Shown: piece by piece, positions 46,104 to 54,778 of the stretch
How the letters are laid out: each line of letters begins with the position of its first letter
Position numbering within the stretch: position 1 is the stretch's first letter
Assembly (NCBI GenBank): GCA_910584965.1
Contig: CAJUDZ010000017.1
Coordinates: 1-64,000, forward strand
Source: an uncultured Lachnospiraceae bacterium
GTDB taxonomy: Bacteria; Bacillota; Clostridia; Lachnospirales; Lachnospiraceae
Reading direction: 5' to 3'
DNA: 64,000 nt
Position numbers and translations under genes: made by a program
Notes under the pieces: generated by a model
Database searches by the model: none
The model's input: the letters and a program-made list of their open reading frames with translations, nothing else
Told to the model about the DNA's origin: nothing

Positions 46104-46625
46104 ATGTATTATTCGGAAATAAAGGAATGCGATGTCGCCAACGGACCGGGCGTGCGGGTGACGCTTTTTGTCAGCGGCTGCACGCACCATTGCAAAGGCT
46201 GTTTTAATGAGATGACCTGGGATTTTCAGTATGGCAGGGAATTTGAGAAAGAGGATGCAGAAAACATCATAAAACTGCTGGAACCGCCGTACATCGCCGG
46301 ACTGACGCTTCTCGGCGGAGAACCGCTGGAATACCGGAATCAGCAGGGGCTTTTGCCGCTTCTGCGTATGGTAAAAGAAACATATCAGGGCAAAACGATC
46401 TGGTGCTATACCGGCTATTTGTACGACCGGGATATTCTGGATGATTTCTGCGGGAAATGGGAAGAGACAAAAGAACTGCTGTCTTATCTGGATGTCATTG
46501 TGGATGGAGAATTTGTGGAAGCGAAAAAGGATATCAGTCTGCGTTTCCGGGGATCTTCCAATCAGAGAATTATCGATGTGAAAAAGTCCCGGGAAACCGG
46601 CGGCATCGTGCTTTGGGAAGGCTGA
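46104..46625 (+). CDS. nrdG: Anaerobic RNR activating protein
   Basis: A 173-residue radical SAM enzyme that installs the glycyl radical on NrdD. The cluster motif CTHHCKGC (CxxxCxxC) follows VTLFVSG, and the SAM-binding LLGGEPLEY is present. It lies 52 bp after nrdD with SD GGAG and is the last gene of the pair, ending at a clear terminator. Confidence 0.97.
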   Translation: MYYSEIKECDVANGPGVRVTLFVSGCTHHCKGCFNEMTWDFQYGREFEKEDAENIIKLLEPPYIAGLTLLGGEPLEYRNQQGLLPLLRMVKETYQGKTIWCYTGYLYDRDILDDFCGKWEETKELLSYLDVIVDGEFVEAKKDISLRFRGSSNQRIIDVKKSRETGGIVLWEG

Positions 46626-46645
46626 ACAGGAATCATTTATACAGG

Positions 46646-46675
46646 GGGAGAATCCAAAAGGGTTCTCCCTCATTT
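46646..46675 (+). terminator. Rho-independent terminator after nrdG
   Basis: A 10-bp stem with one wobble (46646-46655, 46660-46669) and an AAAA tetraloop, followed by TCATTTT. It separates nrdDG from the aryl-acid module. Confidence 0.8.
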
Positions 46676-46735
46676 TGATATTGTCATTTCTTTTCCGGCA
46701 GGCCGTTCCGGCCGGGTGTGTTGTGATAATCCGCC

Positions 46736-46764
46736 TTGACTTTAGCGATTAAAAGTGCTAAAGT
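46736..46764 (+). promoter_or_regulatory. Aryl-acid operon promoter with palindromic operator
   Basis: TTGACT (46736-46741), 17-bp spacer, extended -10 TGCTAAAGT (46756-46764). A perfect inverted repeat ACTTTAGC (46739-46746) / GCTAAAGT (46757-46764), separated by 10 bp, fills the promoter from the -35 to the -10. Its 18-bp centre-to-centre spacing would suit a dimeric repressor. No regulator is encoded in the module. It is not CIRCE, despite the GTGCTAA half. Confidence 0.65.
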
Positions 46765-46836
46765 ATTAGAGGCAGTTTTGTATCTTATATAGAAAATTGC
46801 CATAATCGAAAAAGCAGTAAAGGAAGGAGACTTTCC

Positions 46837-47238
46837 ATGCCAGATTTAGAAGAGATTCGCAGCCGGTTTAAAAACGATCATTTTGCCACGGATGCGGCGG
46901 GAATTGTGATTGATTCCGCGGAACCGGGAAAGGCCGTCTGTTCCCTGATATTGGAGGAACGGCATATGAATGAGAATCATGTCCCCATGGGGGGCGCCAT
47001 ATTTACACTGGCGGATATCGCTTTTGCCGTTGCGGCCAACGGATATTCCGAAAGAAAGACGATCAGCCAGCATGCGTCCATTACTTTTCTTGCGCCCGCA
47101 AAGGGAGGGCGTCTGATTGCGGAAGCCTCCTGTCTGAGGGGCGGACGCACGACCGCGCTTTATCGGGTAGATGTGCGGGATGAGCTGGATACTTATGTAG
47201 CGCATGCCACGGTAAACGGTTATGTGATCGGAACATAA
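46837..47238 (+). CDS. PaaI-type hotdog thioesterase
   Basis: A 133-residue single hotdog-fold acyl-CoA thioesterase. ENHVPMGGAIFTLADIAFAV is the conserved central-helix region of the PaaI group (G-G-A-x4-L-x-D). In the phenylacetate pathway PaaI removes dead-end aryl-CoA esters; here it could release arylacetates from their CoA esters or recycle CoA. SD AAGGAGAC. First gene of the module. Confidence 0.88.
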   Translation: MPDLEEIRSRFKNDHFATDAAGIVIDSAEPGKAVCSLILEERHMNENHVPMGGAIFTLADIAFAVAANGYSERKTISQHASITFLAPAKGGRLIAEASCLRGGRTTALYRVDVRDELDTYVAHATVNGYVIGT

Positions 47239-47288
47239 ATTTTACGGTTAAGACCAATCGGTCAGATACGAAAAAGGAGGAAACAATT

Positions 47289-48926
47289 ATGGTAATCACG
47301 GAGTTTTTAGAGCGGAACGCCCGTCTCTACGGTTCGGACACGGCGCTTGTCGAGCTGAATCCTTCTCAGGAACGCGACAGCGCGGTGACCTGGCGGGAGG
47401 CGAGCCTGATTGAAAGCGCGGGAAACGGAGCGCCTTACCGCCGGGAACTGAGCTGGGCGGATTTTGACAGGCGCGCCAACCGTTTTGCCAATCTGCTTCT
47501 GAGTCGTGGTTTTAAGCGTGAAACGAAAGTAGGCATTCTGATGATGAACTGCCTGGAATGGCTGCCCATTTATTTCGGGATTCTGAAGGCGGGCGGTGTG
47601 GCCGTGCCGCTGAATTTCCGTTATTCCGCGGAGGAAATAAAATACTGTCTGGAACTTGCGGATGTGGAAGTGCTGGTTTTCGGACCGGAATTTATCAGTC
47701 GTATGGATGCGGTTGCGGAAAGTCTGCCCGGCGTGGGAACGATGTTTTTTCCGGGGCCGGCCGGCCCGCTTTATACGGAAGACTGTCTGAAACTGATGGG
47801 ATTTTGTTCTTCCAGCGCGCCGCCGGTTGCATTGGAAGAAACGGACTATGCGGCGATCTATTTTTCTTCCGGTACGACCGGTTTTCCGAAAGCGATTCTG
47901 CATAATCACAGATCGCTCCGCGCCTCCTGTGAGACGGAGCAGAACCATCACGGCCAGACAAAAGAGGACGTATTCCTCTGCATCCCGCCGCTTTATCATA
48001 CCGGAGCGAAAATGCACTGGTTCGGTTCCCTGATTACGGCCGGCAAGGCGGTGCTGCTCCGGGGTGTGAAGCCGGAGTGGATTCTGCGGGCCGTTACGGA
48101 AGAAAAATGTACTATTGTGTGGCTGTTAGTGCCCTGGGCACAGGATCTTCTGGATGCCATAGATTCCGGAAAGGCTGACATGGAGCATTATCTGCTGGAA
48201 CAATGGCGGCTGATGCACATCGGAGCCCAGCCCGTTCCGCCGAGCCTGATACAGCGCTGGAAGAAACATTTTCCGCATCATCAGTATGATACCAATTATG
48301 GTCTGAGCGAATCCATCGGGCCCGGCTGTGTTCATCTGGGCGTGGAAAACATACATAAAGTGGGAGCCATCGGAAAGCCAGGCTATCACTGGGAAGCAAA
48401 AATCGTAAACGAGCAGGGGCAGGAGATCGCTCAGGGCACAGTCGGCGAACTGATTGTCCACGGGCCGGGTGTCATGCTTTGCTATTACAAGAATCCCGAG
48501 GCAACGGACGAAGTTTTAAAGGACGGCTGGCTTTACACGGGAGATATGGCGCGCATGGATGAGGAAGGATTCATTTATCTGGTGGACCGGAAAAAAGACG
48601 TTATTATTTCCGGCGGCGAGAACCTCTACCCGGTGCAGATCGAAGATTTTCTGCGCCGCAACGATAAGATCAAAGACGCGGCGGTCATCGGTCTGCCGGA
48701 TGCAAGGCTTGGGGAAATCGCGGCGGCGGTTATTGAGCTGAAAGAGGACGCATCCTGTACGGAAGAGGAAGTCATGGACTTTTGCAGAGAACTGCCCAGG
48801 TATAAGAGGCCGAGAAGAATTATTTTTGAAAAAGTACCGAGAAACCCGACGGGTAAGATCGAGAAGCCGCTTTTGAGAGAACGCTATTGTCACGGCAGTC
48901 TTGTGGAAGCACAGATTAACAACTAG
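47289..48926 (+). CDS. AMP-dependent acyl-CoA ligase (ANL superfamily)
   Basis: A 545-residue adenylate-forming ligase: P-loop YFSSGTTGFPKAILHNH, TNYGLSESIG adenine motif, YTGDMARMDEEGFIYLVDRKK hinge region (cut here in two: YTGDMARMD and GFIYLVDRKKD), and PRNPTGKIEKPLL with the catalytic Lys. Full length with both domains. It activates a carboxylic acid to its CoA ester; the companion genes suggest an aryl or arylalkyl acid, but medium-chain acids cannot be excluded. SD AAAGGAGG. Confidence 0.9.
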   Translation: MVITEFLERNARLYGSDTALVELNPSQERDSAVTWREASLIESAGNGAPYRRELSWADFDRRANRFANLLLSRGFKRETKVGILMMNCLEWLPIYFGILKAGGVAVPLNFRYSAEEIKYCLELADVEVLVFGPEFISRMDAVAESLPGVGTMFFPGPAGPLYTEDCLKLMGFCSSSAPPVALEETDYAAIYFSSGTTGFPKAILHNHRSLRASCETEQNHHGQTKEDVFLCIPPLYHTGAKMHWFGSLITAGKAVLLRGVKPEWILRAVTEEKCTIVWLLVPWAQDLLDAIDSGKADMEHYLLEQWRLMHIGAQPVPPSLIQRWKKHFPHHQYDTNYGLSESIGPGCVHLGVENIHKVGAIGKPGYHWEAKIVNEQGQEIAQGTVGELIVHGPGVMLCYYKNPEATDEVLKDGWLYTGDMARMDEEGFIYLVDRKKDVIISGGENLYPVQIEDFLRRNDKIKDAAVIGLPDARLGEIAAAVIELKEDASCTEEEVMDFCRELPRYKRPRRIIFEKVPRNPTGKIEKPLLRERYCHGSLVEAQINN

Positions 48927-48938
48927 GGGGAGAAAAAA

Positions 48939-50489
48939 ATGGATCTTTTTATCAAATTGTCCATGCTGATTATATTTTTCGGCGTTATGATCGGTATCGG
49001 ATTTTACTGCCGCCGTCACGCGACGGACGTCAGCGGATTCGTGCTGGGCGGAAGAAGCGTCGGACCGTGGCTTACCGCATTTGCCTATGGAACAAGTTAT
49101 TTTTCAGCGGTGGTTTTTGTGGGATATGCGGGACAGTTTGGCTGGAAATACGGAATTGCCGCGACCTGGGCCGGGCTTGGAAATGCTTTTATCGGTTCTC
49201 TGCTCGCCTGGGCTGTGCTGGGCCGGCGTACCCGCATTATGACGCAGCATTTGGACAGCGCAACCATGCCGGAATTTTTCGGCCGGCGTTTTGAGAGCAA
49301 ACCGTTGAAACTGGCGGCTTCGGCAATCATTTTTATCTTTCTGATTCCTTATACGGCAAGCCTTTATAACGGATTGAGCCGTCTGTTCGGGATGGCTTTT
49401 GATATCGATTACAGCGTATGCGTGATCGTTATGGCGGTGCTGACCGGCATTTATGTCATAGCGGGCGGTTATATGGCAACCGCCATCAACGATTTTATTC
49501 AGGGCATTATCATGATTTTCGGCATCATTGCCGTGATCTGTGCGGTGCTGAACAGTCAGGGAGGGTTCCTTGAGGCGCTCGACAGATTGTCTGCGGTAAA
49601 CGATGAGACGGTGTCCGCGGCGCCGGGCGTATTCAATTCCTTCTTTGGCCCGGATCCGGCGGGGCTTCTCGGCGTGGTAATTCTTACCAGCCTGGGAACC
49701 TGGGGACTTCCGCAGATGGTGCAGAAGTTCTATGCGATTAAGAGCGAGAGTGCAATCAACAAAGGAATGGTCATTTCCACCGTTTTTGCGACGATCGTTT
49801 CCGGCGGCTGTTATTTTCTCGGCGGTTTCGGCCGGCTTTTCGGCGATAAAATCGATATTGCGGCAAACGGCTATGACTCGGTGGTGCCTGCCATGCTGTC
49901 GGGGCTTCCCACCATACTGATTGCCGTCGTAGTTATTCTTGTTCTTTCCGCATCCATGTCAACGCTTTCCTCTCTGGTACTGGCATCAAGCTCAACCTTG
50001 ACGCTGGACTTTATTAAAGGTAATATTATGAAAGAGATGGATGAGAAGGAACAGATTAAATGGATGCGGGCTCTCCTGGTCGTATTTATTGCGATTTCGG
50101 TAGTGCTTGCATTGATTCAATACCGTTCCAACGTTACGTTTATTGCACAGCTCATGGGTGTAAGCTGGGGCGCGCTGGCCGGCGCATTTTTAGCGCCTTT
50201 CCTGTATGGTCTGTATTGGAAGCGGACTACAAAGGCGGCCTGCTGGGTGAGTTTTCTGTTTTCTACGGTGGTGATGCTTGCGAATATTTTTTTCCGCGCA
50301 CAGTTTCCGGCGTTTTTACAGTCCCCGATTAATGCAGGTGCGTTCTGTATGCTGGCCGGGCTTGTGATTGTGCCCGTGGTGAGTGTCGTGACGAAAGCGC
50401 CTGAACGCAGAACACTGGAAGAGATTTTTTCCTGTTACCAGAAAAAAGTAACGGTTTCCGTGACGGATTCCATCGGCGATCAGACTTAA
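48939..50489 (+). CDS. Sodium:solute symporter family transporter
   Basis: A 516-residue SSS-family (PutP/PanF-like) carrier with about 13 TM helices; FVLGGRSVGPWLTAFAYGTS at the N-terminus is the family signature. It is 12 bp after the ligase, so it likely imports, or exports, the acid handled by the module. Na+-coupled by family; the substrate is inferred only from neighbours. Confidence 0.92.
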   Translation: MDLFIKLSMLIIFFGVMIGIGFYCRRHATDVSGFVLGGRSVGPWLTAFAYGTSYFSAVVFVGYAGQFGWKYGIAATWAGLGNAFIGSLLAWAVLGRRTRIMTQHLDSATMPEFFGRRFESKPLKLAASAIIFIFLIPYTASLYNGLSRLFGMAFDIDYSVCVIVMAVLTGIYVIAGGYMATAINDFIQGIIMIFGIIAVICAVLNSQGGFLEALDRLSAVNDETVSAAPGVFNSFFGPDPAGLLGVVILTSLGTWGLPQMVQKFYAIKSESAINKGMVISTVFATIVSGGCYFLGGFGRLFGDKIDIAANGYDSVVPAMLSGLPTILIAVVVILVLSASMSTLSSLVLASSSTLTLDFIKGNIMKEMDEKEQIKWMRALLVVFIAISVVLALIQYRSNVTFIAQLMGVSWGALAGAFLAPFLYGLYWKRTTKAACWVSFLFSTVVMLANIFFRAQFPAFLQSPINAGAFCMLAGLVIVPVVSVVTKAPERRTLEEIFSCYQKKVTVSVTDSIGDQT

Positions 50490-50506
50490 AGGAGGAAATG
50501 AAATAT

Positions 50507-52234
50507 ATGAAAACACTGATGCTTGGCAACGAGGCGGTTGCCAGAGGTCTTTATGAGGCGGGCTGTTGCTTTGTATCCAGCTATCCCGGAACGCCCAGCA
50601 CGGAGATTACCGAGTGCGCGGCAAAATATGAAGAAGTTTATGCGGAGTGGGCGCCCAATGAAAAGGTCGCTCTTGAAGCGGCTTTCGGCGCTTCCCTGAC
50701 GGGAAAGAGAAGCTTTTGCGCCATGAAGCATGTGGGCTTAAACGTGGCGGCAGATCCGCTTTTTACCATTTCTTATACCGGCGTGAATGCCGGGCTTGTG
50801 ATCGGCGTGGCGGACGACGCCGGCATGCACAGCTCCCAGAATGAACAGGATTCCAGACATTATGCGCAGGCCGCGAAGATTCCGATGCTGGAGCCTTCTG
50901 ATTCCGCGGAAGCGCTTGCCTTTGCGAAACTGGCCTATGAGATTTCCGAAAAATTCGATACGGCAGTATTGATTAAGATGTGTACCCGTGTCAGTCATTC
51001 CCAGAGCGTGGTGGAAACGGCCGGCCGGGTGGTTCCGGAACAGAAAAACTATGAGAAGAACCCGGCGAAATATATTATGATGCCCGCCAATGCGAAGAAA
51101 CGTCATCCCGTTGTGGAAGCGCGTACCGTTGCGCTGACAGCCTGGGCGGAGACGGCGGATATCAACCGGGTGGAAGCGGGAAGCGAGAAATCCTGCGGCA
51201 TTATCACTTCGTCTGCCTGCTATCAGTATGTGAAAGAGGCTTTTGGAGATACATATCCTGTTCTGAAGCTTGGAATGATCTGGCCGATGCCGGAACAGAA
51301 GATAAAAGACTTTGCGGCTTCCGTTGACAGACTCGTGGTGGTAGAAGAACTGGACGGTTTTATTGAAACGCATTGTAAAACGCTGGGCCTTGTGGTATCG
51401 GGAAAAGATCTGTTTTCCAATATCGGGGAGCTGAGTCAGAACCTCGTGAGGGAAAAACTCGGCAAAACGGTACAGACCGGCGCGTATCTGGAAGAAAATA
51501 TTCCGGCGAGACCGCCGGTGATGTGTGCGGGCTGTCCTCACAGAAGCATTTTCTATGTGATGAAAAAAATGAATCTGACGGTGCTCGGAGACATCGGGTG
51601 TTATACGCTGGGAGCCGTACCGCCGCTCGGCGCCATCGACACAACCATTTGCATGGGCGCTTCCGTTTCCGGGCTTCATGGTTTCGTTAAAGCCGGAGAA
51701 GAAGAGAAGGCCGGGAAAACCGTCGCGGTAATAGGTGATTCCACCTTCATTCATTCCGGTGTTACGGGGTTAATGAATATCGCTTATAACGAGTCCGATG
51801 CCACGGTGGTCATATTGGATAACTCCATCACAGGTATGACAGGGCATCAGCAGAATCCTACGACCGGTTATAATCTGAAAGGGGATCCCTGCACGAAGAT
51901 CGATCTGGAGAGCCTCTGTCGTGCCGTTGGAATCAGACGGGTAAGGGTGGTTGACCCTTATGACATGGAAGCCTGCCAGACGGCGCTCAGAGAGGAACTT
52001 GCCGAAAAAGAACCTTCCGTTATTATTTCACGCCGTCCCTGTGCTCTCTTGAAATATGTAAAACATCCAGGGCCGATCTGCTCCGATCCTGAGAAGTGCA
52101 AGGGCTGTAAGGCATGTATGAATATCGGCTGTCCGGCGATCAGCATGGTGGACGGTAAGGCCGTAATCGACACTACGCTCTGTGTGGGATGCGGTGTCTG
52201 TGAGCAGCTCTGCAAATTTGGGGCATTGGGCTGA
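50507..52234 (+). CDS. iorA: Indolepyruvate:ferredoxin oxidoreductase, alpha subunit
   Basis: A 575-residue TPP-dependent subunit. N-terminal pyrimidine-binding domain (SYPGTPSTEITE, EWAPNEKVALEAAFGAS), a C-terminal PP-binding domain with GDIGCYTLGAVPP and the TPP motif GDSTFIHSGVTGLMNIAYN, and two [4Fe-4S] motifs at the end (CKGCKACMNIGCP and CVGCGVCEQLC). It converts arylpyruvates plus CoA to arylacetyl-CoA, CO2 and reduced ferredoxin. Of two nearby ATGs, 50507 is preferred: the GGAGG SD is 11 nt away, against 2 nt for 50498. Needs iorB, which follows. Confidence 0.95.
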   Translation: MKTLMLGNEAVARGLYEAGCCFVSSYPGTPSTEITECAAKYEEVYAEWAPNEKVALEAAFGASLTGKRSFCAMKHVGLNVAADPLFTISYTGVNAGLVIGVADDAGMHSSQNEQDSRHYAQAAKIPMLEPSDSAEALAFAKLAYEISEKFDTAVLIKMCTRVSHSQSVVETAGRVVPEQKNYEKNPAKYIMMPANAKKRHPVVEARTVALTAWAETADINRVEAGSEKSCGIITSSACYQYVKEAFGDTYPVLKLGMIWPMPEQKIKDFAASVDRLVVVEELDGFIETHCKTLGLVVSGKDLFSNIGELSQNLVREKLGKTVQTGAYLEENIPARPPVMCAGCPHRSIFYVMKKMNLTVLGDIGCYTLGAVPPLGAIDTTICMGASVSGLHGFVKAGEEEKAGKTVAVIGDSTFIHSGVTGLMNIAYNESDATVVILDNSITGMTGHQQNPTTGYNLKGDPCTKIDLESLCRAVGIRRVRVVDPYDMEACQTALREELAEKEPSVIISRRPCALLKYVKHPGPICSDPEKCKGCKACMNIGCPAISMVDGKAVIDTTLCVGCGVCEQLCKFGALG

Positions 52235-52342
52235 GGAAGATATTTTATTGCGTCATCGTCTGAGAATCGGAGGCCTCTTCGGAGGAATGATTAAGGTGGC
52301 CGTGACAGGAAAGAGGACACAGGCCGGAATGGAGATAAAACT

Positions 52343-52915
52343 ATGGAAACGAAGAATATTATGATTGTAGGTGTGGGAGGACAGGGAACTCTGCTTGCAA
52401 GCAAGCTTCTTGGGCGTCTTTTGCTCGGCAGGGGATATGATGTGAAGGTCAGCGAAGTTCACGGCATGAGCCAAAGGGGCGGAAGCGTTGTCACTTATGT
52501 CCGCTGGGGCGACAAAGTCTATTCCCCCATCATAGACAAGGGGCAGGCGGACTGCATTCTTTCTTTCGAGCTGCTGGAAGCGGCCCGCTATACGGAATTT
52601 TTAAAGCCGGACGGCAGAATCATCGTCAACAGCCAGCAGATTAATCCTATGCCGGTAATCGCGGGTACGGCGGTTTATCCGGAAAAGCTGGCGGAAAAAC
52701 TTACGGCGTGCGGAAGCGATATGGATGTGCTGGATGCGCTCGCGCTCGCGGAGAAAGCGGGAAGCAGTAAGGCGGTCAATCTGGTGCTTATGGGAAGACT
52801 TGCAAAATATTTTGACTTTACGACGGAAGAATGGATGGATGCGATAGAACACAGCGTACCGCCCAAATTCCTGGAGATGAATAAGAAAGCATTTGAACTT
52901 GGACGGAGCGCATAA
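52343..52915 (+). CDS. iorB: Indolepyruvate:ferredoxin oxidoreductase, beta subunit
   Basis: A 190-residue gamma-type subunit of the 2-oxoacid:ferredoxin oxidoreductase superfamily (GVGGQGTLLASKLLGRLLL, SEVHGMSQRGGSVVTYVRWG), which with IorA forms the active enzyme and binds CoA. A 108-bp gap separates it from iorA, unusually long for this pair, with a GAGGCCTC-rich stretch but no clear promoter. Confidence 0.94.
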   Translation: METKNIMIVGVGGQGTLLASKLLGRLLLGRGYDVKVSEVHGMSQRGGSVVTYVRWGDKVYSPIIDKGQADCILSFELLEAARYTEFLKPDGRIIVNSQQINPMPVIAGTAVYPEKLAEKLTACGSDMDVLDALALAEKAGSSKAVNLVLMGRLAKYFDFTTEEWMDAIEHSVPPKFLEMNKKAFELGRSA

Positions 52916-52930
52916 GAGGGGGTTAATGAG

Positions 52931-54229
52931 ATGGAACGGTATTATCAAAAAGAAATCGAAACTGCGGACAGGGAACAGATTCTTGCCTGGCAGAATGAAC
53001 GGCTGGTGAAACAGGTGCGCCATGTGTGGGATAACGTGCCCTATTACCGTGCGAAGATGGAAAGCAGAGGCGTTACGCCGGAGGATATCCGGAGCGTGGG
53101 AGATCTTCACAAACTGCCTTTTCTGACAAAGGATGACCTGCGGGAGGCTTATCCTTACGGTCTTCTGGCAATGCCCCTGAAAGACTGCGTCCGCATTCAG
53201 TCCACATCCGGCACGACGGGACGCAGAGTGGTTGCTTTTTATACACAGCATGATATTGATCTGTGGGAGGACTGCTGCGCCCGCGCTATTATGGCGGCGG
53301 GAGGAACGAACGAAGATGTCTGTCATGTCAGCTATGGATATGGGCTTTTTACCGGCGGCCCCGGACTCAACGGCGGAAGCCATAAAGTGGGCTGTCTGAC
53401 GCTTCCCATGTCTTCGGGTAATACGGACCGTCAGCTGCAGTTTATGGTAGATCTCGAGGCTACCATCATTTGCTGTACGCCGTCCTATGCGGCTTATCTG
53501 GCGGAAAGCATTCATGAGCGGGGACTGCGGGATAAGATTAAATTAAAGGCCGGCATATTCGGCGCGGAAGCATGGAGCGAGGAGATGCGCCAGGACATTC
53601 AGAGCAAGCTGGGAATCAAGGCATATGATATTTACGGCCTTACGGAAACAAGCGGCCCCGGCGTTGCGTTCGAATGTAGCGAGCAGACCGGAATGCACAT
53701 TAACGAAGATCATTTCATCGCCGAAATTATCGATCCCGATACCGGAGAGGTTCTTCCGGAAGGCAGTAAGGGCGAACTGGTCTTTACGGCGATTACGAAA
53801 GAGGCTTTTCCGCTTCTGCGTTACCGTACAAGAGATATCTGCGTGCTTACGAGAGAAAAATGTGCCTGCGGCCGTACTCATGTGAAGATGAGCAAGCCAA
53901 TGGGCAGAAGCGATGATATGCTGATTGTAAAGGGCGTTAATGTATTCCCGTCCCAGATCGAGACGGTGCTTCTGGAGCAGGGATATCCCGCAAACTATCA
54001 GATTATTGTGGATCGCATCAATAATTCCGATACGATTGAAGTTATGGTAGAAATGACGCCCGAAAACTTCTCCGATAACCTGGGTAAGATTACGGAAATG
54101 GAGAAAGGGCTTGTATCTGCATTGAAGGCAATGCTCGGAATTTATGCGAAGGTGCGTCTTGTTGCACCCAAATCCATCGCACGGAGCGAAGGAAAGGCAG
54201 TACGTGTAATTGATAAACGGAAAATTTAG
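52931..54229 (+). CDS. paaK: Phenylacetate--CoA ligase
   Basis: A 432-residue PaaK-type adenylating enzyme: TSGTTGRRVVAFYTQHDIDL P-loop region, GLTETSGPGVAFEC, the ACGRTHVK Cys element and PSQIETVLLEQGY. It makes phenylacetyl-CoA (or another arylacetyl-CoA) from acid, ATP and CoA, or could run with PPi removal in the other sense only poorly. 15 bp after iorB; SD GAGGGGG. A paaK-ACT-iorAB set is a known amino-acid-fermentation arrangement. Confidence 0.94.
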   Translation: MERYYQKEIETADREQILAWQNERLVKQVRHVWDNVPYYRAKMESRGVTPEDIRSVGDLHKLPFLTKDDLREAYPYGLLAMPLKDCVRIQSTSGTTGRRVVAFYTQHDIDLWEDCCARAIMAAGGTNEDVCHVSYGYGLFTGGPGLNGGSHKVGCLTLPMSSGNTDRQLQFMVDLEATIICCTPSYAAYLAESIHERGLRDKIKLKAGIFGAEAWSEEMRQDIQSKLGIKAYDIYGLTETSGPGVAFECSEQTGMHINEDHFIAEIIDPDTGEVLPEGSKGELVFTAITKEAFPLLRYRTRDICVLTREKCACGRTHVKMSKPMGRSDDMLIVKGVNVFPSQIETVLLEQGYPANYQIIVDRINNSDTIEVMVEMTPENFSDNLGKITEMEKGLVSALKAMLGIYAKVRLVAPKSIARSEGKAVRVIDKRKI

Positions 54230-54262
54230 AACAGAATATGAGAAAGGAGCATGGTAATCATT

Positions 54263-54694
54263 ATGACAATACCTCAGATTTCAGTATTTCTGGAAAACAA
54301 AGCGGGGCAGCTTGCGGATATCACGGGTATTCTTTCTGAAAATCAGGTGAATATGCGGGCGATCAATATTGCGGAAACGGCGGATTACGGCGTTCTCCGG
54401 TTGATTGTTGACGATGCGGCAAAGGCTTCTTCCATTCTTTTAGAGCAGGGCTTTATTCTGACCATGACGCCGGTTGTCGGCGTGGCGGTACCCGATACGC
54501 CCGGAGGGCTCAGCAATGTACTCAGCGTGATTTCCCGTGCCGAAATCGATGTAGAGTATATGTATTCCGTTTTCGGACAGAAAGACGGGCAGGCCTGTAT
54601 GATCTTCCGCGTGGCGGATACGGAAGGCTTAGCCGGCGTTCTTGAGAAAAACGGGATTGGTATGATTTCGGGAGAAGATTTGGGTCTTCACTGA
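54263..54694 (+). CDS. Tandem ACT-domain protein
   Basis: A 143-residue protein with two ACT domains (about 1-68: VFLENKAGQLADITGILSEN; about 70-140: VAVPDTPGGLSNVLSVISRA). Such stand-alone double-ACT proteins are usually found directly after paaK and are thought to sense an amino acid, here plausibly an aromatic one. ATG at 54263 uses AAAGGAG 13 nt upstream; an ATG at 54251 is only 1 nt from it. Last gene of the module. Confidence 0.9.
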   Translation: MTIPQISVFLENKAGQLADITGILSENQVNMRAINIAETADYGVLRLIVDDAAKASSILLEQGFILTMTPVVGVAVPDTPGGLSNVLSVISRAEIDVEYMYSVFGQKDGQACMIFRVADTEGLAGVLEKNGIGMISGEDLGLH

Positions 54695-54721
54695 TTTTCA
54701 GAAGGAAAATACAAGAAAAAG

Positions 54722-54771
54722 CGGCATCGCCGAATCAGCCTGTAAAACAGGAGGTTTGGAGGATGCCGTTT
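54722..54771 (+). terminator. Bidirectional terminator ending the aryl-acid module
   Basis: CGGCATC/GATGCCG outer arms (54722-54728, 54762-54768) with an inner CCTG-TAAAA-CAGG hairpin; T4 follows on the plus strand and CTTTTTC on the minus strand, serving the convergent ABC permease gene too. Confidence 0.6.
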
Positions 54772-54778
54772 TATGATG

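Noticed and set aside
46741..46765. CIRCE-like element (TTAGC...GTGCTAA) upstream of the thioesterase
   Set aside because: The arms and the 9-bp spacer of CIRCE are not met; the perfect ACTTTAGC/GCTAAAGT repeat is a different operator, and the genes are not heat-shock genes.
50738..51754. 338-codon antisense frame under iorA
   Set aside because: Shadow of iorA; composition dominated by the complementary codons of a conserved gene.
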